Positions 1 through 5,607 of a stretch of DNA of 5,607 nucleotides are shown here, piece after piece (within the stretch, counting starts at the first letter, position 1; each line of letters starts with the position of its first letter). The notes beneath the pieces are model-generated. The model saw only the letters and a list, made by a program, of their open reading frames with translations. It was not told the DNA's origin and made no database searches. The position numbers and the translations under genes were made by a program. Source of the stretch: Pedosphaera sp. (lineage in GTDB: Bacteria > Verrucomicrobiota > Verrucomicrobiae > Limisphaerales > Pedosphaeraceae); the NCBI GenBank assembly GCA_028293265.1, contig JAQGPB010000171.1, positions 1-5,607 on the forward strand, given 5' to 3'.

Positions 1-447
1 ATTGGCCTCGTCAATGTGATGAACATCGCCGAAGGCGCATTGGGCAATTTGGGCGACGATCAGCTCGCCTGGCTGAAGGACGATGTGAGCGGCCTTTCCG
101 CCAGCACGCCGATCGTGGTGTTTGCGCATGTGCCGTTGTGGACGATTTATCCCCAATGGGGTTGGGGCACGCAGGATGCCGGGCAGGCGCTGGGCTATTT
201 GAAACGCTTTGGTTCGGTCACCGTGCTCAACGGGCACATCCATCAGACGTTCAAAAAAGTCGAGGGCAACGTGACATTCCACACCGCGACCTCCACGGCC
301 TTTCCGCAACCCGCGCCCGGCAAGGCGCCCAAGCCCGGACCGATGAAAGTCGCGCCCGAAATTCTCCCCACAGTCCTTGGCATAACCGATGTGAACTACG
401 TCGAGAGCAGCCACAGTCTCGCCGTGGTGGACGCCATGCTCGGTTGA
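1..447 (+). CDS. Calcineurin-like metallophosphoesterase, C-terminal part (5' end outside window)
   Basis: The frame is open from the first base, so the N-terminus and its first metal-binding motifs lie upstream; 148 codons are visible. Two late motifs of the calcineurin-like phosphoesterase fold are present: a histidine in VVFAHVPLW (visible residue 43), and NGHIHQ (residues 77-82) with the GHxH pair H79/H81, which in this family coordinates the dinuclear metal centre. Before them, LGDDQLAWLKDDV matches the helix that commonly precedes the His strand. The tail, with a Pro/Gly-rich loop and a short strand SLAVVDAML, resembles the end of Icc/CpdA-like secreted or cytoplasmic phosphoesterases. 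The family hydrolyses phosphoesters; the substrate cannot be told from this fragment. The DUF2231 gene follows after 20 nt, suggesting co-transcription. The GTG at 16 and ATG at 19 are internal codons, not starts. Confidence 0.88.
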   Translation: MGLVNVMNIAEGALGNLGDDQLAWLKDDVSGLSASTPIVVFAHVPLWTIYPQWGWGTQDAGQALGYLKRFGSVTVLNGHIHQTFKKVEGNVTFHTATSTAFPQPAPGKAPKPGPMKVAPEILPTVLGITDVNYVESSHSLAVVDAMLG

Positions 448-467
448 ACTTCAAAGCACCACGCACC

Positions 468-890
468 ATGAACCAAACCTTCTGGGCCCGCATGCACGGC
501 GGCGCGACGCACTTCCCGATTGCCTTGATCATGGTGTCGGTGGTTTTTGATGTTGCCGGGTTCTGGTGGCCCGATGAACTCCGGCGGCGCGAGTTTCGCG
601 CCGTCGGATTCTATTCCCTGCTCATCGCCGCCGCCGCATCACCGGCGGCCGTGCTTTCGGGGCTTGCCTTGAGCAAAGGAACAATTTTGGGAACCGGTAT
701 GCTGGCGCTGCATCATTATTTCATCTGGCCGGCATTCGGGCTTTTGATCGGGATGGCCGTGTGGCGGTTGGTGGTCCGTGAACGCGCATCGCGGCGCGCG
801 TACGGCGGTTACCTCGCGCTCGCTTCCCTCACGTTGATGGCCATGATGACGGCCGGGTATTGGGGCGGGGAAATGCTCATCGGCAAATGA
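468..890 (+). CDS. DUF2231-type four-helix membrane protein
   Basis: A 140-residue integral membrane protein. The start is placed at the ATG at 468. The frame is open further upstream, but there it overlaps the phosphoesterase gene and its translation is Arg/His-rich and not protein-like. Hydrophobic segments lie at about residues 15-34, 46-66, 82-102 and 113-131, giving four helices. The N-terminal motif HGGATHFPIAL (10-20) and the C-terminal GYWGGEML (130-137) match the pattern of the DUF2231 family, whose opening motif is typically H-x(n)-HFPIAL and which ends with a GG-E/L loop. Histidines at 10, 15, 82 and 83 near helix ends could be haem or metal ligands, but this is inference. The biochemical role of the family is not established; members are often found beside c-type cytochromes, as here, where one begins 9 nt after the stop. 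No strong Shine-Dalgarno is visible, so translational coupling is likely. Confidence 0.82.
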   Translation: MNQTFWARMHGGATHFPIALIMVSVVFDVAGFWWPDELRRREFRAVGFYSLLIAAAASPAAVLSGLALSKGTILGTGMLALHHYFIWPAFGLLIGMAVWRLVVRERASRRAYGGYLALASLTLMAMMTAGYWGGEMLIGK

Positions 891-899
891 CGGTTGGCC

Positions 900-1280
900 A
901 TGAAATTATCCCTCCAGCTCAAAGCAACAATCTTGGGTACAATTTCCGGACTGGCGGCGATTGGCTTCGCTTTCGCCGTTGCCGGAGCATTTCAGCCCCA
1001 GCCGGCGGCACCCGGAGCGGTTGAAGCGCTGGCGATTCCACCCGCAGGCACGCCGGCGAACGCAGGCTACAAATTATACCTGCTCAATTGCGCTCACTGC
1101 CACGGCAGCGATGCGCGCGGTGACGAAGGCCCGGATTTGCATGGCGTGACAAAGTCTGATGAACGCATCGCCTCCCTGATCAAAAATGGCAGCAAGGGTG
1201 AGATGCCGAAGTTCGGCGCAAAACTCAATGACGCCGAGGTGCAGGCGCTGATCGCGTTCGTGCGGACGCTGAAAGAATAG
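900..1280 (+). CDS. Small monohaem c-type cytochrome (class I, cytochrome c domain)
   Basis: A 126-residue protein started at the ATG at 900; an in-frame TTG at 894 is a weaker alternative. The N-terminus MKLSLQLK followed by a hydrophobic stretch at about 10-31 is a signal peptide or uncleaved anchor that places the protein on the outer face of the membrane. An Ala/Pro-rich linker (32-55) leads into a compact cytochrome c domain. The haem-binding CxxCH is C64-A-H-C67-H68, and M102 in GEMPKF is the likely sixth ligand. The final helix (about 110-124, DAEVQALIAFVRTL) is the standard C-terminal helix of class I cytochromes. It probably shuttles electrons to or from a membrane oxidoreductase; the partner is not shown. 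It is the last gene of the three-gene run, with an inverted repeat beginning 18 nt after its stop. Confidence 0.92.
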   Translation: MKLSLQLKATILGTISGLAAIGFAFAVAGAFQPQPAAPGAVEALAIPPAGTPANAGYKLYLLNCAHCHGSDARGDEGPDLHGVTKSDERIASLIKNGSKGEMPKFGAKLNDAEVQALIAFVRTLKE

Positions 1281-1297
1281 CGAAGCAGTTGCGAACG

Positions 1298-1338
1298 GGC
1301 GCATCTGTCCCGTCTCCGAATGGCAGGGACATCGCGCC
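1298..1338 (+). terminator. Imperfect hairpin after cytochrome c gene, possible terminator
   Basis: Left arm GGCGC-atc-TGTCCC (1298-1311) pairs with right arm GGGACA-tc-GCGCC (1326-1338). This gives 11 Watson-Crick pairs interrupted by a 3/2 internal loop, with a 14-base terminal loop. It starts 18 nt after the cytochrome stop, where an operon end is expected. There is no T-run directly after it, so it is not a classical intrinsic terminator; it may act as a 3' stabilising structure or be fortuitous. Confidence 0.35.
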
Positions 1339-1548
1339 AACACAGCCACGTGGCGGTCTCCGGCCTCCTTTGCCCGCCAAAACCGCGCTCTCGCCCGTTT
1401 CGCGTTTGCCCGCATATTCCAGTTCTTTTTTTCAGGGTTGAGAGCAGGTGAACGTGGTCTTTCAACTTATCTTTCGACGCTCGTTCATTTCCGCGCAAAA
1501 AAATAATTTGCGCCCTCAGCCCGCCTCCAGCCGAAATAAAATAAAAAT

Positions 1549-1576
1549 TTGCTTTGGAGAAAAAAAACGCTATTGT
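1549..1576 (+). promoter_or_regulatory. Candidate sigma70-type promoter for the secreted protein gene
   Basis: TTGCTT (1549-1554, three of six matches to TTGACA) and TATTGT (1571-1576, four of six matches to TATAAT) are separated by 16 bases inside the AT-rich block. Transcription would start near 1583, leaving a leader of about 27 nt before the ATG at 1610. The match is modest; the support comes mainly from position and from the local AT-richness in a GC-rich window. Confidence 0.35.
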
Positions 1577-1609
1577 AAAGCTCAATCAAGGGCGTTGCCA
1601 ATTAACCTT

Positions 1610-2821
1610 ATGAATAGAGGATTTTCGACCAAATTTTCCCGGGGCGCTTCCATGCTGGTTGCGCTGTTACTCGTGCTGGGCGCGCCGAGTGTTCGCGCGC
1701 AGGATTCTTTCCGCCGGATCAATTATGATGTGCTCAAACGCGAACAGCGCGGCCTGGTAAATGTCCTGACCGACGGCGAAACCGACCTTTCCAGCGGCGA
1801 AACCCGCATGCGCAACAATTCCCTGCATCTCTCGGCCGAGGAAGTCGGGCGGGCCGCGTCGAAAGTGGCGCATCTCCGGGCCATGGCGCAGTTGCACCCC
1901 GAGCGTTGCGCCCGCACCTCCGGCGCGTTTTTGCTCCCCGCCGGCATGGCGCAGGAAGCATTGACCAATAATTTCTTCAGCAATATCAAGCCTCGCATTG
2001 TCCGCCTGGAGGACAACCTGGACGCCTATGTCACTCAGCTCGAAAAGGTGGATCCCAAATTGGCGGCTGAACTGAGGGCCTTGATCGCGGCCTATAACCG
2101 GGCGGCGTTTGATGTGGTCAACAACGCGGCGAACAATGTCGGCTCCATTGAGTACAATCCCAATTCCATTGATGCCCTCGCCGCGCCCAATCTGCGGGCA
2201 AACTCCATCTTCAACAATGTAAACCGTTCTTCCGGAGGGGCTTCGAACGATCCCAATGATCCGAACAGTCCCAATTACCGCGGCCCGAATGGCGGCAATA
2301 ATCCCAACGACCCCAACAGCCCCAATTACCGCGGCCCGAACGGCGGCGACAATTCGATCAACAATCCCTCTTCGTTCAGGGGAACCATTCGCGACACCGG
2401 CGGCCAAATCCTGAATGCGGACGACTTTTTGGACAACAAGACGCTGGTGAGGCGAACCAAGAGTGACAACGGCATTCTGACCCGTGAGGAAAAGACGAGC
2501 GGCGACCTGATGCCCGACGGGAATGGCGGGGCGGTGTTCAGGAAGCGGGACAGCAAGGCCATTGACTGGCAGTTCGACATCGAGGCGAACGACGGCGGTT
2601 TTGCCCTGGTGGATCGTTCCAATTCCGCCGCGGATGACGACAAGGGTTTCAGCGTGCAGTCTTGGACGGTGAAAGATCCCGCCGGCCAGACACAGGATTT
2701 CCCCGGCGCCGCACAGTTGAAGTACAACATGACTGCGTCCGGCAAATACACGATCACCGCAAAAGTACTGACCAAGCTTAAGACGAGTTTCATCATCTAT
2801 ATCAGCCCCGTAAACAACTGA
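1610..2821 (+). CDS. Secreted protein of unknown function with Asn/Pro repeat and PKD-like C-terminus
   Basis: 403 residues from the ATG at 1610. I do not recognise a family for the whole protein. It opens with a textbook signal peptide: basic start (MNRGFSTKFSR), hydrophobic core at about 14-25, and a probable cleavage VRA|QD after residue 30, so the product is exported. This fixes the start; the next ATG (1652) would lose the basic region. Residues 31-200 look mostly helical and include a lone cysteine in ERCAR. An Asn-rich linker follows with two copies of a 17-residue unit (213-246). Residues about 318-402 run W-Q-F-D-I, then FALVDRSNSA, SWTV, and SGKYTITAKV. This strand order resembles a PKD/Ig-like domain, although the usual GDG turn reads as a divergent KDPAGQT. 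A stop at 2821 leaves 82 nt to the next gene. No good Shine-Dalgarno precedes the ATG. A cell-surface or periplasmic structural or binding role is plausible but unproven. Confidence 0.8.
   Translation: MNRGFSTKFSRGASMLVALLLVLGAPSVRAQDSFRRINYDVLKREQRGLVNVLTDGETDLSSGETRMRNNSLHLSAEEVGRAASKVAHLRAMAQLHPERCARTSGAFLLPAGMAQEALTNNFFSNIKPRIVRLEDNLDAYVTQLEKVDPKLAAELRALIAAYNRAAFDVVNNAANNVGSIEYNPNSIDALAAPNLRANSIFNNVNRSSGGASNDPNDPNSPNYRGPNGGNNPNDPNSPNYRGPNGGDNSINNPSSFRGTIRDTGGQILNADDFLDNKTLVRRTKSDNGILTREEKTSGDLMPDGNGGAVFRKRDSKAIDWQFDIEANDGGFALVDRSNSAADDDKGFSVQSWTVKDPAGQTQDFPGAAQLKYNMTASGKYTITAKVLTKLKTSFIIYISPVNN
2246..2347 (+). repeat. Two tandem 51-bp coding repeats (17-residue Asn/Pro/Gly unit)
   Basis: Unit 1 is 2246-2296 and unit 2 is 2297-2347, in frame within the secreted protein gene. 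The protein unit is N-(D/N)-P-N-D-P-N-S-P-N-Y-R-G-P-N-G-G, and only position 2 differs (D to N). The DNA copies match at 44 of 51 bases; six of the seven differences are silent. It reads as a flexible hydrophilic linker between the helical part and the PKD-like domain. Asp/Asn-rich turns could bind calcium, but no canonical calcium loop is present. Confidence 0.9.
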
Positions 2822-2826
2822 CGACG

Positions 2827-2849
2827 CCTGGCGGCGGAAGCAGGTTTTT
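2827..2849 (+). terminator. Very weak terminator-like hairpin
   Basis: CCTG (2827-2830) pairs with CAGG (2841-2844) around a 10-base loop and is followed at once by five T (2845-2849), six bases after the stop of the secreted protein gene. A four-pair stem is too short to be a convincing intrinsic terminator, so read-through into the next gene is quite possible. Confidence 0.18.
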
Positions 2850-2892
2850 GACCCGCGACCGGGCGGCCGCTGCGGATTTGCACGGTTCAGAC

Positions 2893-2898
2893 GGAGGG
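2893..2898 (+). promoter_or_regulatory. Strong Shine-Dalgarno site for the PEGA-repeat protein
   Basis: GGAGGG ends five bases before the ATG at 2904 (GGAGG core at 2893-2897, six bases from the start). It is the clearest ribosome binding site in the window and decides the start of the long open frame that follows. Confidence 0.75.
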
Positions 2899-2903
2899 CG
2901 ATC

Positions 2904-5607
2904 ATGATCGAATTTAATGCCCCAGTTCCGCTCCCCGAACAGTTTCGCCAGGCTTTGGGCTTGGAAAGCGATGCTTCTCCCCCCGAAGCTCTCACACTGG
3001 CGGAAGACCGGCTTAAGGACATTCTCGAGAAGCAGCAGAAACTGCCCGAACGGCATCCCTCCCAGCCCAAATTAAAGAAGGACCTCCAGAAGCTGGAACC
3101 AATCGTTGCCGAACTGCGCGAGCTGGTCTTCGGCCTGAAGGTGGACGAACTTTGCGACTCTGCAGAAGCCGCGCTGGTAGAAAAACCGGCCAAACGGGCC
3201 GTCGCCCGCGATTTTCTCAAACGGGCGCGCCTGGAGGGCAAAGCCCTGGCTGCGGATGGTGTTTACATCCAGCGGATTCAAAAGCTGGAAGCGCGGGTGG
3301 AAGCAGAACCAGAGGCGGTTTTGGCCGCTTCCGTGACGCTCGTTCAGCCTCCTCCATCTCCTCTGCCCGCCACGATCGCCCCGCCGCCGCCTGAAAATCC
3401 GTTTCTTCATCTGGAAGTTGTGATTGACAAAGGAATGGTCTGTCTGGTGCAGGATTTGCCGGACCAGGCGGCAGCCGGCAAACATTATGCCGAGGCAGAA
3501 AAAGAGGCGGCCGGCAAAAAAGTGCCCGACAATCTCAGAAGCCGGATGCAGCTTTTCAAGCGCACCCTTGACCAGGTCAGGCGGGAGGCGATCCATGTGC
3601 AGGTTGACCAGGCCTTGAACCAAGTTGATGCCGCGCTGGCGCGGGAGCCGTCGGATATTGCGGCTGCGCGCGAGCAATTAAGGCAGGCGACGGCTTTGCT
3701 CCAGCAGGCGCCCGACCCATATTTCCAGCGCGAACGGGACGGCGTGGAGCGGACGATTGAGGAGCACGAACAAAGGTTGACGCATCGCGAGAGTGAGCTG
3801 GCGGCCGGGGAATGCCTGGCCGAAACGCGATCAAGACCCGCACTGCTCCCAGCCGCTCGGGCCGGACGCCCGTTTATCGAAGTTTTCCCCACCCAAACGC
3901 GGTCACCAATTCCTGAACGGGAGGCTGAGCCGCCCAAAGTGCAACCTGTAGTCAGGCCGGTCATCATTCCCGCACCTGCGGCAACAGTCGCAAGAATTTC
4001 TTCCGTTCCAAAACTTGAGAGCAACGTCGGAGCGCCGCCGCCGCCCGCGCCCCCGGCGCCCGTTCCAGTTTTGCCTTCACCAAACTCCGTTCAGCCGCCC
4101 TTCATCCCCGAAACCGCTCCCGAAGAAACGCCGGAACAGCCCCCCGTCCTGGTTAGAACCACCAAACACGCCGGGCCTTTGGAGGTAATCGCCATAATTT
4201 TGCTGCTTGGTTTGATTGGCATTGCTTACGCTGGCTATCGCGTCATTAACGCCATGTCCGAAAGACAATCTGCAAACAACTACTCTCCAACCAACCAGAT
4301 CGCGAAGCCGCCACCCATTCCGGCAGTCGCGCAACCGGACATGGGCGAGTTGAGCGTCAGCGTCATGCCCGCCGGGGCGGAGCTGTTCACCAATGGAGTC
4401 TCGTTGGGACATCCCGGTTACCCCGTGCGCCTGCAGGGGGTGAGCGGAAAAGAAGTGGTGCTCGAAGCCGCGCTCACGGACTATTCAAATGTCACCAAAT
4501 CGGTGAGCTTTCCCGGACCGGGATCGCCCCTGGGTGAAAGTTTGGAACTGCAGCCCAAGCCGGCATTGTTGCTGGTCCGCAGCGAGCCCAGCGCCGCGGA
4601 ATTGATCTTGCGCAAAGACCGCGAGCAACCGCTCGCCGTCACCCGGTCTGGGGAGGGCATCGAACTCACGCCCGGCGTGCCGGTGGAAGTCTCGCTGGAA
4701 ATTCCCGATTACGAAACAGTCAGCCGAAAAGTGGCCGCATTGAAACCGGGTGAGCGGCAGGTCATTGATTTTGGCGCCCTCAGGTTGCAGCCCGCCGGGC
4801 TGCATTTGAAAGTGGACCCTTCCGACGCCCGCTTTTTCCTCGTTTATGCGGGCCGCGACCCCATTCCGCTGGGCCAGGTTACCAACATCGAAAACATCAT
4901 TCCGAGAATGGCTTTCAACCTGGTCGCCGAGCGGCCGGGTTATGCCGCCGAGAGCAATGGCTTTCTCCTCAATCCGCATGAAGTGCGTGATTATGATTTT
5001 GGCCGGCTCAAGCCGCTGCCCGCGACTGTGGTCGTCACGGCCTCGCCGCAACCTTTTGACCTCAAGGTGAGCTGGGATGGTGCCTCAAAAAATTACGGGC
5101 CAGCGGGCCGGGCGGCGGGCCTGCCGCCGGGAAAGAACCTCATCATTGCCCTCTCCGCGGCTGACCATGAGCCGGCCTCGACCAACCTGGTCTTGGAACC
5201 GGGCGAAACGCGCGAACTTAATTTTGGCAGCCTTCAGCCAGTCAAGGTAACTCTGCTGTTGAAATCCGATCCGCCAAATGCGGATGTGATCTACAGCGTT
5301 GATGACCATTTTCCGGTTCTCGCCGGAGTGACTGACCACATTAACGGCCTGCCGTTGGGCCATGCCGTCGAGGTCACCCTGCACAAGGCTGGGTACGTGG
5401 ATCGGGCGATGTCCCGCAAACTGTCATTCGCGGGCGACTCGCTCGATTTTGGGCATCTGACTCCATTGCGGGTCGCCCTTGCCGTGACCGGGCCGAATGA
5501 TGGCGCGGAAATTTATCTCGATGACAGCGCGACCAAAGTCAAGAACGGCGGCACGCTGACCAACCTCGTCGCCGGGAAATCCTACACCATCCGGCTGCGC
5601 AAACCGG
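2904..5607 (+). CDS. Single-pass membrane protein with helical cytoplasmic part and PEGA-like exported repeats (3' end outside window)
   Basis: The frame is open from ATG 2904 to the window edge without a stop, giving at least 901 residues. The start is fixed by GGAGGG just upstream. Residues 1-148 are charged and helical. Residues 149-167 are a Pro-rich linker. Residues 168-305 form a second helical, coiled-coil-like block. Residues about 310-424 are a long Pro/Ala/Val-rich stretch. Residues 426-448 (VIAIILLLGLIGIAYAGY) are one transmembrane helix. There is no signal peptide, and R418 and K421 precede the helix, so the N-part is probably cytoplasmic and the C-part exported. From 481 onward come PEGA-like repeats of about 75 residues; the first (LSVSVMPAGAELFTNGVSLG) fits the family pattern P-x-G-A-x-V-x-x-D/N-G best. 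PEGA domains are known as exported beta domains, often attached to Ser/Thr kinases in PVC bacteria; no kinase motifs are seen here. A surface, wall-contact or scaffold role is inference. Confidence 0.85.
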   Translation, partial: MIEFNAPVPLPEQFRQALGLESDASPPEALTLAEDRLKDILEKQQKLPERHPSQPKLKKDLQKLEPIVAELRELVFGLKVDELCDSAEAALVEKPAKRAVARDFLKRARLEGKALAADGVYIQRIQKLEARVEAEPEAVLAASVTLVQPPPSPLPATIAPPPPENPFLHLEVVIDKGMVCLVQDLPDQAAAGKHYAEAEKEAAGKKVPDNLRSRMQLFKRTLDQVRREAIHVQVDQALNQVDAALAREPSDIAAAREQLRQATALLQQAPDPYFQRERDGVERTIEEHEQRLTHRESELAAGECLAETRSRPALLPAARAGRPFIEVFPTQTRSPIPEREAEPPKVQPVVRPVIIPAPAATVARISSVPKLESNVGAPPPPAPPAPVPVLPSPNSVQPPFIPETAPEETPEQPPVLVRTTKHAGPLEVIAIILLLGLIGIAYAGYRVINAMSERQSANNYSPTNQIAKPPPIPAVAQPDMGELSVSVMPAGAELFTNGVSLGHPGYPVRLQGVSGKEVVLEAALTDYSNVTKSVSFPGPGSPLGESLELQPKPALLLVRSEPSAAELILRKDREQPLAVTRSGEGIELTPGVPVEVSLEIPDYETVSRKVAALKPGERQVIDFGALRLQPAGLHLKVDPSDARFFLVYAGRDPIPLGQVTNIENIIPRMAFNLVAERPGYAAESNGFLLNPHEVRDYDFGRLKPLPATVVVTASPQPFDLKVSWDGASKNYGPAGRAAGLPPGKNLIIALSAADHEPASTNLVLEPGETRELNFGSLQPVKVTLLLKSDPPNADVIYSVDDHFPVLAGVTDHINGLPLGHAVEVTLHKAGYVDRAMSRKLSFAGDSLDFGHLTPLRVALAVTGPNDGAEIYLDDSATKVKNGGTLTNLVAGKSYTIRLRKP
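3138..3776 (+). repeat. Diverged internal duplication in the cytoplasmic helical region
   Basis: Residues 79-135 (bases 3138-3308) and 233-290 (3600-3773) align at a constant offset of 154 with one two-residue gap near the middle. Shared positions include the V-D of KVDEL/QVDQA, the A-A-L of EAALVEKP/DAALAREP, the Pro that follows, the A-R of AVARDFL/AAAREQL, the L three residues later, and Y-x-Q-R (121-124 and 273-276). No similarity is evident by eye at the DNA level, so the duplication is old. The pattern suggests a repeated helical-hairpin unit used twice, each copy followed by a Pro-rich linker. Confidence 0.6.
4344..5607 (+). repeat. Tandem PEGA-like domains, five complete and a sixth cut by the window edge
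   Basis: Repeats begin at about residues 481, 553, 630, 706, 779 and 854, a spacing of 72-77 residues. Each opens with an alternating hydrophobic strand, then S/D-P-x-x-A-x-hydrophobic (MPAGAEL, EPSAAEL, DPSDARF, SPQPFDL, DPPNADV, PNDGAEI). Most have a conserved turn toward the end of the form GY or DY. Each closes with a strand and a junction: LELQPKP, DFGALRLQP, DFGRLKPLP, NFGSLQP, DFGHLTP. The copies are strongly diverged in sequence. Only the first keeps a near-typical PEGA N-G turn, so the later ones could score poorly in profile searches. Confidence 0.75.

Larger units (their letters stand above)
1281..1609. other. Non-coding intergenic region
   Basis: This 329-base gap holds no convincing gene. 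The left part (to about 1400) is GC-rich and contains the imperfect inverted repeat at 1298-1338. An 8-base element AACGGGCG at 1294-1301 recurs inverted at 1392-1399. A T-run lies near 1426-1433. From about 1495 to 1580 composition drops sharply (80 bases from 1501 contain about 30 G/C), with A-runs and a possible promoter. The frame of the next gene is open back to a GTG at 1448, but the extra 54 codons cross this AT-rich block, give a Lys/Asn/Arg-rich sequence and would place a signal peptide internally, so they are treated as non-coding. Confidence 0.7.

Noticed and set aside
138..467. In-frame upstream extension of the DUF2231 gene
   Set aside because: It overlaps the phosphoesterase frame and translates to an Arg/His/Ala-rich sequence. 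The family motif begins just after the ATG at 468.
1448..1609. GTG start giving a 54-residue longer secreted protein
   Set aside because: It would bury the signal peptide behind a Lys/Asn/Arg-rich segment encoded by the AT-rich, promoter-like block.
2863..2870. Palindrome GCGGCCGC between the last two genes
   Set aside because: An eight-base palindrome is expected by chance in GC-rich DNA and has no flanking symmetry.
1667..3241. Long open frame of 524 codons on the minus strand
   Set aside because: It runs antisense to the secreted protein gene, the gap and the PEGA gene. Its translation is Arg/Gly/Val-rich without domain character, and the + strand genes have a signal peptide, a good ribosome site and recognisable domains. 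It is a by-product of GC-biased third codon positions.
3485..4024. Minus-strand open frames opposite the PEGA gene
   Set aside because: They are Ser/Ala/Arg-rich mirror frames of the cytoplasmic and Pro-rich coding region, with no motif or ribosome site.
4999..5456. D-F-G motifs as a kinase signature
   Set aside because: They recur at each beta-repeat junction on the exported side and lack every other kinase motif.

Overview
The window reads as a GC-rich bacterial chromosome segment. All supportable genes lie on the + strand. There are no tRNA or rRNA genes, insertion sequences or CRISPR arrays that I can see. The gene mix fits a Verrucomicrobiota or related PVC-type soil or freshwater bacterium: a large PEGA-repeat membrane protein, a secreted Asn-rich protein with a PKD-like end, and mostly weak Shine-Dalgarno sites. 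That assignment is inference from style, not from a marker gene.

Region 1 (1-1280) is a compact three-gene run. It holds the C-terminal part of a calcineurin-like metallophosphoesterase, a four-helix DUF2231-type membrane protein, and a small membrane-anchored or secreted monohaem cytochrome c. Gaps of 20 and 9 nt suggest one transcript. The two downstream genes look like a small membrane/periplasmic electron-transfer module.

Region 2 (1281-1609) has no gene. It holds an imperfect inverted repeat just after the cytochrome stop, which may be a terminator hairpin, and then an AT-rich stretch with a plausible promoter for the next gene.

Region 3 (1610-2821) encodes a secreted 403-residue protein of unknown function. 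It has a clear signal peptide, a helical N-terminal half, a doubled 17-residue Asn/Pro/Gly repeat and a C-terminal PKD-like beta domain.

Region 4 (2904-5607) is one very long open frame that runs off the right edge. It gives at least 901 residues with no stop in the window, and it starts behind the best Shine-Dalgarno site seen here. It encodes a single-pass membrane protein. The cytoplasmic part is helical, built on an internally duplicated unit and separated by proline-rich linkers. A single transmembrane helix follows at about 426-448. The exported part is at least five and a half PEGA-like repeats of about 75 residues, joined by a recurring D-F-G-x-L-x-P type junction. This is the most interesting object in the window. 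The adjacent secreted PKD-like protein may be its partner, but that rests on proximity alone.
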